Assembly (NCBI RefSeq): GCF_000165425.1
Contig: NW_001799222.1
Location: 248,001 to 312,000, forward strand
From: Paramecium tetraurelia
Lineage: Eukaryota > Ciliophora > Oligohymenophorea > Peniculida > Parameciidae
Length of the DNA: 64,000 bases
Direction of reading: 5' to 3'
Position numbers and translations under genes: made by a program
The notes under the pieces: generated by a model
Database searches by the model: none
Seen by the model: only the letters and a program-made list of their open reading frames with translations
What the model was told of the DNA's origin: nothing
Part shown: in pieces, positions 48,439 through 61,564 of the stretch
Layout of the letters: every line of letters starts with the position of its first letter
Position numbering within the stretch: position 1 is the first letter of the stretch

Positions 48439-51400
48439 TCAACCACTTTTTATTTAATGGGTTACTTAACTGACTTCTTCAATCCATACTTAAGCTATCA
48501 TTTAAGGCTCCATTGAAGCTTATATTTTAGCAAAACCAAAGTATTATTTACCGAATTCAACAACCCGGACCAATGTCGTTGGAGAATCTTCAAAAGAACA
48601 AGCAACTAGCTCTATTTTTTCTCTTTTATCTGAAGGGAATTATTTAACTTTCTCCATTGCTTTTGTGGGGTATTATGCTTATCCATCAGTGTAGAAAAAG
48701 ATAGAATGGCTATTTATATATGAATATTTACGAACTAAAATTGTCAAAATCTGGATTGTTAGCAATTTTATCAAAAGCAAGTTTTAATGGTTCATCAAAA
48801 TCAGTTCCTCCACCTCTAAATTGTATTTCCTTTTATTAAACTTAAGCATCAGGGATTTCATAATCAACTACACATCTGGCTTAGTGATTAAAAAGTATAA
48901 TAGTAACCCTAGATTCAGGATTTTTTTGAATTTCTTAAAGAAAAGCCACCAAGCCTTTTTTAGCTGCTTCAAAAAATGCTCCTTCCATTGAACCAGAGTC
49001 ATCTAATATAAGAATATAATGGGCAGTTTTTTAATTTCCACCTAATTAAACTTCTTACTTTGGAACATAAAAGACATCTTTTCCAATTTCTTAAGTCAAT
49101 TTTATGCAAATCATTCTCCCAATATTATCATTCCAAATCTTCATGAACTTCTCCTTCTGAATATTTAATTCATCCTTACTAAGACATGAAAATATCCACC
49201 CATTATAAAGTTATTTGATATCCTTCCATTTTTTAATTATTGATGTTTCTAATAGTGAAATTTAATAGTCATCCTATATTTCTTCACATGTATATAATGA
49301 AGGATGACTACCTATTAAGACTCCAGTCATACCTATTTTAAAATTAAATATTACCTCTTAATTAATGCCCATTTTAACATTAGTGTTTATGACTACTATC
49401 ATCAATTTCTTAATCGCACTTCCTCTTACAAAGCGGGCAAAATTACAAACAACCGATTTATCTCAGTTATTAAGCATCTAAGTCATCTTATAATTTTAGT
49501 GTTTCTAATTGAACCTGAATCAAATCTGAATTTTTAATGCCCAATAAAATCCTTTATTTAAAAGCTTAAACAAAATTAAATAATATTTATATTTCTTCGT
49601 CTGACTTTTAAATAGTTGAACATAATGGTAACTCAAATCTGTGAAAATCTTAAGTTTAAAACACATGAATTTTATCTTATTTTATTTTTTCTAATAAATT
49701 CTATTCTACGTATCCTTAAAGACATCCTAAAGTTATTTTAAATAATAATTTAGGAGCTTCATCAGGGTTCTCCTACTATACGAAGTAGTCCTTTGCTTAT
49801 AGAGGAGAAATAACATAATCATATAAATATTTTGTGTTTGCATCCACTTTTTGAAGATATGTCTTCAAATCTTATTATAGTTTACTTGTAAATTTGGTTT
49901 GAATATCTGATTTTAATTTATTAATATTGTCTTTCACGAATCTTTCAACATAATCTGTGTGATTTTTTATATAATGTAGTCTCTAATCATCAGTTATACG
50001 ATTATCATTTCTTTCCAGAATATCTTTGTCTAGTTATTTTATAATATCATAATTTGACTCTTTATTAAATCCAGCCCAAATTTATTTAGCTTCTTCACAA
50101 TATGACCTCTGAAATCTTGCAATTGTTTAATTTATAATTTCTTCTGCTAATGATTATCCTCGAATTTTGCTTTGTTCTTTATTATTCTATTAAATATCAG
50201 CCTTAAACTTCTGATATTGCACTTACTCTTAACTACTCAACTATTCTGAAGCTCTCTCACATGATCTATACTATTTAAAGCACAAAACTCTCCAAATACT
50301 AAAAATGGCATAATAATATATGCATCTTTCTCCTATATCATTTAAAATCACACCAAAATCTGAAAATTACATATTTAAATCTTTTATTTTACCTTCTATC
50401 TTTTATAAAATCCTTTTGATTAAACCATAACTAAATTATTTAGCCTTCATTTCTTTAATTTCATCAAGTATCATTTAATGTATTTCACTATAGACTTTTT
50501 TCCATCTCTCATAATTTATATCGCTCATTAAATCTTCAATATACCTAGCAATACTTTGCTTAAAAGTATTTTCATATTAAGAGTTTTAATTTCTATTTAA
50601 GATATAACTAAAAATTTATTCACCTCTATTAATTTAAGATCCAGTATTTTATTTTAAAATCACCTATTACTTAACTGATACTAAAAAAAATTCTTTTTCA
50701 TTAAACCTTCCTTTAAGACTTTCTATTTCATTATTCTAGGACAGATCAGTAATCAAAACATGTCTCTTATAATAATTCATCAAGTTTTTACAAATTTTTT
50801 TTATCATATCGATTGAAGAATCGTATTAAGCATCTCCGAAATATTACCTTTCTCCAGGTTAAAAGCAGGAAGATAGCATATTTATATCAAATCTAGATTA
50901 TTTATTAACAGAATTAAATAATTATTCTGCTTTTAATTTAGAAATTTCATAGCCAAACAAAGAGAAATTTTGTAAAAAAGATGTAAATGAATACTTATCT
51001 ATTCCCTTTTCCTTTTTATATAATTCAAGATCAATAGACAAATCTTTTTATTTATATTTATTGAAATCTTCTTTTGTTAGATATATGATTTCTACTTAAT
51101 TAGAATAAAATTAATTGATTGATAAGACTTAATTAGGTGAACATCTTGCAATTTTCTTTTCAATGCTTTAATTAAAATTGTCATAAAATAATTAATTTTT
51201 ACTAGAATTTGCTATAAACATGAGTTAAGCTGTCGATAATTCCGGTTTTAATATTTCTAATGATGTGAGATAGTCAATTTATTTAGGTTTTTCTTTATTT
51301 AATTTTGCAATGTATTATTGTTTATAACTATTTTCATTTTTTGTTGTCAAAATATAGTTTTTGAAATTTTCCTTAATTACCTTTAACAACTGATCGCTAT

Positions 51401-54400
51401 AACCCATAAAACTTTTATCTTATTTTTATTTGTCTTATGTTAATATTTCATTCCATAGTTGCTTAAACTTACTTTCAATCTTACTTTCATCCTCTTTATA
51501 TTATTTTAACTGGTTTTCATTTCCAATTAACTATTGAATAAAATGGTCAATTTTTATAAAACCCATTTTCTGTTAAAAATTAGTTTCTTAAATTCTAATT
51601 TCTGATAGCATTGCCAATGAGATGGCTGATCTTTCACTATCAATTCTAACTTAAACCATATTTTCATATTTTTTGATTACCTTTTTTGATATTTTATGTT
51701 CATTTTTTATTTAAGTTAATTTTTCTAAAAATTCATTGTTAATTTAATCAAATTAGGCATTCATTGATGTAGTAAATTCACTTAATATATCATTTAAAAT
51801 TTCTATAGACAAGCTTTCATTTCTCTCTGATATATTTTAATGAATTTGATTAATAAATTAAATTTTTGTAGGATACTAATAATTGTTTATGATTTCATTA
51901 AATTATTTTCTCATAAATTGATTTTATTAATGCTAAATTAACTCAGAAAATTCAAGTAAATCAGGTAAGGTTATAATGCTTTTCCAAGTGGTTTCAATTT
52001 TTTCTATAAAATATTTTAAATTTTCCATCTATCTTCTTCCATCTAAATCGTCTTCCCTTCCAAACTTATTTACATATGCTTGAATTATTCGAATTCCTTC
52101 TTCATAAGCTTCTGAAGAGAAAGTGCCATTTAGAATTAACTGGCGCCAATCTGCATACACCCCTTCACTATCATTTTTTTTCCATAACTTTTCAGTTGAT
52201 GCAAACCCTAATATCTTAACATTGTCTTCAGTAATTCCAAGAATTTCATTATAATCTATTTATTCAGTCTCCTAATTTTAATTGCTTAATTCGTTATTTA
52301 AATTTGTAGCTATTGACACTAACTAGACTAAAAAAGGATCGCGATTATTGACATCATTATTTTAATTAAAACACCAAGTAATTGATTTTGTACTTGTAAA
52401 ACTTTTCATTTATCCTAGAGTATATATGCACATTTCAACTAATTCTCTAAATTATTTTGTTATATCTCCTTTCACGTTTACAAGAATAATATCGCTTATT
52501 GATAATACAAAAAGTGCTATTTTTTTATCAAATTCCAAATCCTCTTAATTTGGGCTCTAAAGACCTTCAGTATCCAATATAATAATGTAGTCAAATAAAT
52601 TATTAAAATATGCTTTATTATGCACTTTCAATAATTGCAAATATATTCCTTTAGTACATCTACCAACACTTGTCCAAAAATGGCATCCAAATATTTTGTT
52701 TAAAATTGTTGATTTGCCAGAACTTTGTGGACCTAATACACTTAAAACTAAAATTCTTTCTTAACCTTGCTCCTTAAAGTTAGATATTAGCTTTTATAAG
52801 AATGGTTAATCGATTTTTAATGAATCACCATCTAAGAATTCAAATGGTTCTCCTTTAACGATCATTTCTTTAACAATCTTTAGAAGGATCAAAATCAATA
52901 TGTGATTGTTAACATTATTCTCTTTAGGATATAACTTCTCTCCAAAATAATTCTATTCCAATATGTCTTTTTGATATTATATCAGAATTCTATTTCAATT
53001 AAGCAAATTATTTATCTATTTTTGTTTGCATTTAAATTATTTATTCTTATAAATAATAATTATTGCCATTCTCTCTTTGATTTTATAACTTCTTCTTTTC
53101 TCTATTTAATTGTTAAATTTCTTCATTAAGTTTCTAATTTTCTCTTTATAGTTTGTAGGTATTTTTTTCGTTAAATTTTCTAATTTTATCAACAAAATGT
53201 AGATATAATATATAGTAGTTTGGTCTTTTAAAAATATTACAAAATTAAATTAAAATTTATGTAGGTTTCTATAAACTAATAGAACTTTACAATTGTTTTA
53301 TTTTTAAACTGATTTAATTGAGTTTTTGTTCAATTTATTTGTCTTAATGACTCTTTTAAATTTTCTAGTATTCATCTTTCTCTTTTTTGATTTACCATTC
53401 AATACTTCTCAATGGAAAAGCATTCTAATTATAGAAGCCATCCACATGCTCCATTTAGATTTGCAATTCTTTTTCAATATCTTAAAATAGATCTTGAGCT
53501 TATTGAATTTGAATTTTTTGATCTTAAACACAACTTACCATGTTAAATATTTAGTTCTTGTATTGTTCTTATTTCAATGTGAAAGATTTATTTTTATTGA
53601 TTAAATCAAATAAAAATTATGATGCTTATGCAATTTCAGCTTACTTCATTTAATTATTTAGATCATTATCTGATAAATCAATTATTTGCTAATATTAAAT
53701 ATTAAGATATTATAATTCTGCAGTTTCTTTCTCATCTAAATCCCTTATTGAATTTCGAATTAAAAAACAAATAACATTTTATTTATTTTTAAAAGATTTC
53801 AACTTTTATAAATTTTATATTGTTTCTTTAATTTCTCTCTCAGTATCTAATTAAATAATCCACATCCTAAATAGAGGTAGGATATCATCTAAAATTTCAT
53901 AAGGGATAAAACCATGTGAGTCTGCAACTGATAAATTTCTTGATCCATTAAATTCAAAATCATACATAATATCTATTGTTTGCTTATTCAGATAATTGTT
54001 GTCTGATATTTCAAATTTATATTGTTTATAAAATATTTTATTAATTAAATCTGTTTTTCCTATTCCTTTTTTGTTAGTTGGCCAAACTTAAATTAATAAT
54101 AGAATAGTTTTCCTCAAATACATAGAATGTATTAAAGTTAAATGTTAGTTTGTCATATTCTCTATCTTTTGTATCGTAAGAAGTTCTGTATAGTAATGGA
54201 ATCGGATATTGTTTACTAATAAGTTTTAGTAGCATCACTTTCAATTCCTCATCAGCATTATTATAAAATATTTAAAATATGGACTTTTAATTAAAACAAC
54301 CATATTTGGTCCTTAATTCTTCTTATTTAATTATTTATTTATTAATAATGGTTAAGAATTCAGATGATGGTTCTCCTCTTTTTATAATATTAAAGAAGAA

Positions 54401-56654
54401 TGGTATTAATTATTTAAAAGCTTCAGGGTCTTTAACCTTTTGAATCCAATTCTTCACCAATTCTTCCTATTATTGCTTATTTAACAAAGTCAATGAAATA
54501 TTAAAATCTTCTAAAGATATGTTTAGAGATCTTGGATAAATATCACGCATAATTTTTTATTGTAGCTTTGTAACTTCTAATTAATCTATGCCAAAATAGT
54601 TAATTTTTGAGAATTTTTCACTATACATATTGGGATTTTATTTGCAAAACAATTCAGCATCAATCTGTAATTTTTATATTAATTTATTTTACCAAAGGTA
54701 AACTAATTTAAAAATATTTATTATCTATTCCAAACTACTTTCACTTAAAAATAATTCAAGAAAATGATTGAAACAATAGATTGATGGAAATATTGAAAGA
54801 CTTTCTATGGCTTTCTTAAAATGTTTCTGTTGATTTTATCCTTACGATTACCTGAAAACCTTATATAATACTGTTATAGTTGTAATATAATCATCTAAAG
54901 AAATCTGATCTAAATTTCTTTGATATATTAATAGATGTATTTAATCAATTTACAAGTATTAAAAAAGAGGAAAGAAAAAATTGGTGTATTAATTCTCCTA
55001 TTCTAACTGTTAGTTTATTTAAAACAATCTTCTTAAAACTTCAAGGAGTTAATAATGATTTTAAATTAAATTTTATAAATATGATTCTATTAAAGTATTG
55101 ATGAGCGCATTTTAATTTAGAACCAATTTCAACTGATCATAAGAAAAATAGTAAAGCATTTAAATTTTTTTTTCAAGTGGTAAATTTTCATCGTATTCAG
55201 CAACTTTTAGAATATTTTCTTTCTCAGTTTGACTCCTATCTTATGATAAAACAGAATAAAGTAGTTAAAAATTAATTATGCTTTGATATGAATTTTCTAA
55301 AACAATTCTAAGAATAATTTCTAATTCTTGAGGATAAAAATTTTATTTTTATTATTCTAATATCAAAACAACTTTAATTAAACTATCCTACTTCATAATC
55401 GTTTCTAATAGTTTTGCTACTTTGCGTATCTTTTCAGCACTTATATTTGTCAGCAAATTAAAAAATTTTGGATTTTATTATGAATATGACTATGAATTCA
55501 AGTTTACGACATGCTATTTTTTAATCAGATTATAAAAATTTTTCTTCAATAATAATTTCTATCAATTCGCTGAAAGACCAAATTTTCCATTTATCCAATT
55601 CATCTTTTCTGACACATTAATTTTTGTAATACGACTAAACCCTATTTATTAGCTCCATATTAAGTTGGTTATTTTCACTCACTCTGCATTAGATGTATTA
55701 ATCAAGTTACATATACTTTTATACTTTATTATTTTAGGCCAAAATTTTTCTATAATGATTGTCAAAGCTAATTAAACAGTAGAAACACATCAAATAGAAG
55801 ATATTTTAAAGATCAAAATTTATTGGTAATAATTTTTCTATCAAATTTTCAACAATAAGAAAATTTAAATTCCCTGTAGTATTATTATTTAATAATTTAT
55901 TCAATAATTGAATTATTGAGTCATGTAATATTTTTAAGTCTTTCTTCAACAAATTTAATATTTCTTATAGAGCTTTTAACTGAAGTTAGTCTTAATTTTT
56001 CTATTATAACTACTGATAATGATATTCAAATTAAATCCAACTATTACATAATATTTCTCCTAATATTTGAAACAATCCTGTTTTTTCTTAATCATTTATC
56101 TCTAATTCTTTAGGTAGAAAAAAAAAAAATATCAAATTTTTCAAAATAATAGAATTTAATTAAAATGAAGTATTTCTACACTACAACATTAATTCAATAA
56201 TTCTAAAGCCATGATGTTGAAGTTTTTCAAAAATATGTTTTTACCTTTACAAAGAAGTTGGGAATCTACAAATTACAAAAAAGTCTCTTTCTTCTAAAAG
56301 TTAATGAAGACTTATCCAATCTTTATTTTACATTACATTATACAGTCTATCATATTATAAATTAATCTTCTTATTTTCCATTAATCCGAAATCGTTGACG
56401 CTGAATGTCTGTAAAATCCTCCTTATCACTCCTTCATTTAAACTGGCCCTCAAATTAATAAGGTCACTATTGTTAGGAAATTGTGAAATGAGATATTCGA
56501 TAGCCAATTTTTTATCTTCTTTTTTTTTCAATTATCTGAGGAAAAGGTCTAATATTTTCTTAAAAACTTCTTCTGAAGAAAAAATGTTATTTGATTTGTC
56601 TTCAGCTATGCTTTACAACTCCAAAGTCTTATTGTATTTTGATAATGCAGACAT
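48439..56654 (-). CDS. Giant VLIG/GVIN-type GTPase with upstream GTPase-like module and C-terminal vWA domain
   Basis: An 8.2-kb gene, about 2,600 residues, with many tiny introns that I did not all place. It starts MSALSKYNKTLELQSIAEDK (56654). The first ~800 residues are helical. A degenerate GTPase-like module follows: TNKKGIGKTDLINKIF (P-loop-like, ~54040-54090) and NLSVADSHGFIPYE (D-x-x-G, ~53905). After ~300 residues of coiled coil comes a canonical VLIG-type G domain: LGPQSSGKSTILNKIFG (P-loop, ~52685-52740), SVGRCTKGIYLQLL, IIILDTEGLQSP (~52555-52595), FVLSISDIILVN. A long helical stalk leads to a vWA domain: YILILDDSGSMEGAFFEA (MIDAS, ~48980-49020), FRGGGTDFDEP and IFFYTDGQAQYPT after a 22-nt intron at 48710-48731, ending at TGA 48439-48441. 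Nucleotide-dependent self-assembly is inferred from the family. Confidence 0.85.
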
Positions 56655-56866
56655 TATCTATTACTTTAATATTATAAAATTTATTATAATGAAAGTAAAA
56701 TATTAATTTTCAGTTATATAGCAAGGGAGATACAATTTTTCGTACAAAAATAACAATCTTAACAACTATTTATCTTAATTTAAATTATATCAAATAGGAC
56801 TTTGAAAATTGCATTATGTAAATGATGAAAATTCTACTAATTTCGTATTTCTAAAGATGTGAATAC

Positions 56867-57282
56867 TCAATGTGCATACTCATCAAATTACTCTTAAATA
56901 CTAATAGTATTCCAATTTAATAAAGTAATCAGCTTCAGAATCTGGCATATTTCTTTAGTTAATTTTTAAACTCTTTTTAAGCCGAAGAAACTCATATAGT
57001 ATTAATTATCTTTCATTTATATGATGAGCAATTAGTGTTTATTTTGCCGAGATGTTCTCATAATACTAATATTATAAGATCTCGATTTGAGTTGATATAA
57101 GATTTTATGCTGTATAAAAAAGAACCCAATACAAAGTATAAAAAAAACCCAAGTAATAATGATTATAGCATTTGTATAGGTATGCTTTTGGATATTTGTC
57201 CCTTTTCTGTTAAAATAGATTGATCACTGATGAGTCACCTTATTGATTTATAATATAAGTTAATTAAGTAGATTAGAATCAT
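56867..57282 (-). CDS. Small single-span membrane protein (127 residues)
   Basis: One 32-nt intron (57207-57238, ending CAG) joins a short first exon (MILIYLINLYYKSIR) to the rest. A strong hydrophobic helix NAIIIITWVFFILCIGFFFI lies at residues ~27-46. A polar C-terminus follows (LLIIQMKDNQYYMSFFGLKR and LNWNTISIQEQFDEYAH). Total length is a whole number of codons. I do not recognise it. It sits in the 783-bp space between the STPG stop and the giant GTPase start, which would otherwise be empty. Confidence 0.5.
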
Positions 57283-57437
57283 TTTTATTTAATAATAATT
57301 TTCAGAGTGGATTATATTAAATTATCTTTAGAATTATCTCTTAAATTAATGTTAAAATGAAAAGACTTTGTAGTTTATTGGTTTTATTAACTAAAAGATA
57401 AAGATTAATTGAATATAATATAATAATAAAATGATAT

Positions 57438-59291
57438 TCAAATTTCAGCAAAAATTATATTGAATGTTCTTTTATTCCAATTGGAAAACATCCCATCTGC
57501 ATAATCCATAGGACCAGGTAGATTATTTTTTGGAACACTTTTTGAAAATCGTTCTTACTATTGATATAAATTTTAGACTATTACTTTGCACATAAATGGA
57601 GGAGGATCTTTCTTTTTCTTTTTAAATAATCCTAATTAATTTTATGGTGATTTTTCTAAATAAGGAGGTTCATCATCTTCTTCATCTTCATTTACTTCTT
57701 TTATCTTCCATCTTTCAGCACCAACACCAAATGGTGGTTTAATAACTGCCAATTTAGGATCATCTTCTTCTGGTTTGATAATTTTATTAGCAATTGTATG
57801 TGAATTAACATTATATGCACCTGGAGCTGGATTGATGTTTGGGATTGATAAATCCTAACTTTTTGGAGCGTGACTCATAAAAGCGTATGTTCCCTTTTGT
57901 TCTGGTAATTTCTTGTCTTTTTTTGCATCATCAAGTTTATCAACTTCATATGCCCCAGGACCAGGAACCAATAACTTTTGTTCTTTGAATCTATTCTCAT
58001 TAGCTCCAAACTATCCTAAAGGAGCCTTCATTAATTTTGAGATCAATCTCTATTCTATAGTATTCGCAGCTTTATATGACCCAGGAGCAGGAGTCTCTGA
58101 CTGTTATTCTTCAAACCTAGTTTTGCTTATCAAAAATGGAGGTTAAGCACCTTTATGTCGATGAGCAGTTACTTCCAATTAATAACTGCCAGGACCAGGA
58201 GTATGCTATGATTTTGATTGAAATCTTTTAGTTCTAGTTTTAATCGAGCCTTTAGCTTAAGATTTATTTAAAAATTAAGAAATCGTTTACTGAGTAGAGG
58301 CATTTTCATAGTAACCAGGACCTGGTGTTGCATCCTATATTAAATGATATAAAATACTTCAATGTAACTATATTCTGAATCAACATCAGTTTCTCTGGCT
58401 GTAGTTGCTGGATTAGTAGATTGATGAAAACTATATTATTTATTATCCAATCCTTTTTTGATATATCCAGTGTTGTTTTTGAGATTTTAAAATTTGAAAT
58501 CCGATTAGCGACTTTGTTTAGAACTGAATGCTGTGGTTGGTTTCATTTAGTACATAGGTTAGGATTGACCGCATATGTCATAATAACCAGGGCCGATAGG
58601 TGACTAATTGTCTTTTTTGTCTTAGCTTCTTGGCTTATGCCATGATACTCCTCTTGGTTTTGTATTGTTGAATGTACTTTTAAGATCGTACGATCCGGGT
58701 CCAATATCATAAGATATGTCAACAGGATTTTATTCCAACTGATTGTCTTTTTATAGTATTGAGTATTATAACCTTTATTCTCAATGTAGCCTTGATGAAC
58801 ATTAGAAGGAATTGAGGGTATGCTTAAGTATTTGTTATCCCTAGCCAATTGTTCCAAAACATTTAGTTTTTTAGGCCGATTGGCTTAGCCGGCTGAATGA
58901 AATTTCTTCCTTTCATCTTAAAAGTATTGAGTGGGACTAAGGATAAAATAAGTTGAGTATACCTAGGTCCTTCAAATCTATCCTCCTTAAATCTCACAGT
59001 AGTGGATCTGAAAACTGATATTGGTTTAGGTACTTCCAAAATTTTGATTTCTTATTCGTCTGATTAAAAGATTACTTTTTGGCACTCGAAGGAGCCTTGC
59101 AGGTTGTAAGTTCCTGGGCCGGGAATAGGATTAAGCTTATCAGATTTATTTATTCTTTCGACAGTTGAATTGAAGGGATGATGATTGGCCCTATTTTCTA
59201 TTTCAGGGATGTGATCATATTGTCCAGGTCCCACTAATTCAGTTTTTGGAATATACGTTCCTCTGTTTTCACTTCTATATACAAAAGCCAT
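57438..59291 (-). CDS. Sperm-tail PG-rich repeat (SHIPPO/STPG) protein
   Basis: 592 residues, introns 58937-58962 (26 nt), 58747-58772 (26 nt) and 58335-58357 (23 nt). About nine PGPG-type repeats are spread along the chain: GPGQYD, GPGTYN, GPGSYD, GPGYYD, PGPGYYE, PGPGSYQ, PAPGSYK, PGPGAYE and PAPGAYN, each usually followed by a basic F-rich stretch. It begins MAFVYRSENRGTYIPKTELV. The C-terminal ~110 residues include an acidic run (VNEDEEDDEPPYLEK) then basic residues. Such proteins are microtubule-associated components of flagella and cilia. Which STPG paralogue this matches is not settled. The second MORN gene is immediately upstream, 33 bp away. Confidence 0.9.
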
Positions 59292-59324
59292 TTGAATATA
59301 CTATTTAGTTAATTAAATAAACTA

Positions 59325-60531
59325 TCAATCCTTTTAAGTAATCCACTCCAATAATGTGCCATTGTCCCATCTTCCTCTGTGTTCTTCGCCTTTTTCATCA
59401 ACTACCGAACCTAGCCCATGTTATTTGCCATCATGCCATTCTCCCACGTATTTTGATCCATCAGCTATAAGAATGGTAAATATACTTACGCCAATCGAAT
59501 GTCCCATAACCCTATTTCTTATCATTCTAATAAGATCCTTTGTATCTTCTCCCATCTGCCCATTTGAACTCTCCTAATCCATGCATTTTATTTTATCTCC
59601 ATTATCCTATAAAGGTTCTCCCATCTCCCCAAACATAGGTTCCCATCCCATGAATTGCATTGTCTAAGAATTCACCCTCATAATATGATCCATCTGGCCA
59701 TTTAAATATACCATGTCCTTCTTTTTTACTCTAAATGTAGGCTCCTTTATAACTTGTACCATCCGGCCATATTTCATGTCCCAATCCATCTTACTTATCA
59801 TCTTTCCAACTACCTTCATAACTTGCCCCATCAGCATGCACATACTTCCCTTATCCATGTGCTATTATTATACTTACTATACTTTACCTTTGTCATTATC
59901 CCATTCTCCTTCATAATAATCTCCATCTGCATGTATCAATCTGCCATGACCATGAGCACAACTATTTTTCCAATATCCTTCATAATAGCTACCTTCTTTC
60001 CAAACTTGTCTCCCTGTCATATTTAACCAATTCTATACCTCTACCCTATCTTAATCCATATTTCCATTATCCATCATAAACCATTCCTTGTTCAAATATT
60101 TAAGGCTCTAAAAATACTGCTTCGGGATCATCTCCTCTAGTATATTAATACTCCTTTAATCTGCTAAGGACCATTTTGACTTTTGATCCTATCAAACTTT
60201 AGAGTTCACTGGCTGGTCTACCCCAAGGCTACGCCAGTTTTGCTATTGGACAATGCACAGAAATTAGTTATTCTGAGTTTGTTTTTTATTTCTAAATATC
60301 CGCACCATCTCCAACCATAGACAATGATGCCTCCTTTTGAATATTGATCGAAGGTTTCTGACTTGTTCTCAATTAGTGCTATGAAGCATTTACAATCTCT
60401 GCTAAAGATGCTTTTGAAAAAGGTTAAGATCTTCTAACTATTGAGTGTAAAGATGCTTGTTTAGCATTCTAATGAGCACCATATTCGCTTATATTTTATG
60501 GGTCATTCATACATGCCTGACAATTACCCAT
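59325..60531 (-). CDS. MORN-repeat protein with possible N-terminal acylation (second copy of type)
   Basis: 376 residues, introns 60014-60038 (25 nt, ending CAG), 59862-59887 (26 nt) and 59465-59489 (25 nt). It starts [10 protein letters not shown] (Gly2, Cys4, Cys7: plausible myristoyl/palmitoyl anchor). A ~150-residue polar N-terminus contains a [14 protein letters not shown] block. Then eight or nine MORN repeats follow: [68 protein letters not shown] and so on to the C-terminus. Same architecture as 5168-6291. Expected at the cell cortex or a membrane-linked scaffold. All three introns fall inside or next to repeats. Confidence 0.9.
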
Positions 60532-61181
60532 TTATATTTTCAAATTATATAAATAATTGATTTGATAATTTTACACATTCAAACCTTCTAATTTATATTT
60601 AAGTATCACAACAATTTATCCCATAATGAAACATTCTTATTAAGCATTTTGATACTTTTGTCTAAGATCCTTTTAATAGAATATTTATGTAATTTAGTGA
60701 TATCACAACAAATACTGAGATTTTTATCAAGTTTTTAAAAATATACTCTAATTTTATTCACTGTAGTGCCTTATTTTATTCAATAACGCTTTATGATCAG
60801 CCAGAATAATAATTTTGAATTAAATAGCATACATTTTGTATTTGATTATAGATTTGATTACACAACCATATTTATAACATTTAATTTAATTTTGATAATT
60901 AATATCTGCGTTGAGGTACAACGATAATACTTGATCTAATGAAAGATATGTAATCTAACTTGTTAGATAGTCATTATGCATTTACCGAAATGACTGGTGT
61001 CCTTCTTGGAGGGGAATTTAAGAGTCAATAAATTAGTTAATAAATTATATACATTATAACACCAATAGTACGTAATATCTTGCTTTAATTTATTCGATTA
61101 TGAAATATCTTAATTTTCTTAGGTTCAAAACTACCCAACATATCCAAAAAAATCATTAATAAACAATCTAGAAACTCAAAA
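60532..61181. other. 650-bp divergent intergenic region upstream of hemoglobin
   Basis: One of the longer gene-free stretches, between divergent MORN and hemoglobin starts. A locally less A/T-rich block at about 60935-61030 (around TCATTATGCATTTACC and GTCCTTCTTGGAGGGG) stands out; a 34-codon frame starts inside it at 60990 (MTGVLLGGEFKSQ) but has no other support. The block could be a regulatory element for hemoglobin or a small non-coding RNA. No tRNA fold was seen. Confidence 0.4.
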
Positions 61182-61564
61182 ATGACACTCTTTGAATAAT
61201 TAGGAGGTGAAGCCGCTGTCACAGCTGTTACAGCATAATTTTATGCTAACATCCAAGCTGATGCCACAGTTGCCAATTTCTTCAATGGAATCAACATGGC
61301 TGACTAAACAAACAAGACAGCATCATTTTTATGTGCTGCTCTTGGAGGACCAAAGGCATGGGGAGGCAGAGTACTATAATTTATGTTAATATTTATTAGA
61401 ACTTAAAGGAAGTTCATGCCAACATGGGAGTCACAAATGCTCAATTTACAACAGTCATTGGACATTTGAGAAGTGCATTGACCTCAGCTGGTGTTGCTGC
61501 TGATTTGGTTGAATAAACCGTCGCTGTTGCAGAAACAGTTAGAGGAGACGTCGTCACAGCCTGA
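61182..61564 (+). CDS. Truncated hemoglobin (2/2 fold, group I; Paramecium hemoglobin)
   Basis: 117 residues, one 29-nt intron (61371-61399) after GGPKAWGGR. The sequence [20 protein letters not shown], then [20 protein letters not shown] and [20 protein letters not shown], follows the trHbN pattern: the LGG N-terminus, the B-helix Tyr in AQFYANI, and the proximal His in EVHANMG. It closely resembles the Paramecium caudatum hemoglobin as I remember it, including presence of a single tiny intron. Cytosolic oxygen binding is the accepted role; some group I members also turn over NO. Codon use is noticeably more GC-rich and Ala-rich than neighbours, consistent with high expression. Confidence 0.96.

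Noticed and set aside
59664-60026. Frames on both strands within the MORN gene
   Set aside because: Antisense and shifted readings of the repetitive MORN coding sequence.
60990-61110. 34-codon frame MTGVLLGGEFKSQ as a gene
   Set aside because: Too short, Gln-rich after the first residues, no partner exon; kept only as part of the upstream island observation.
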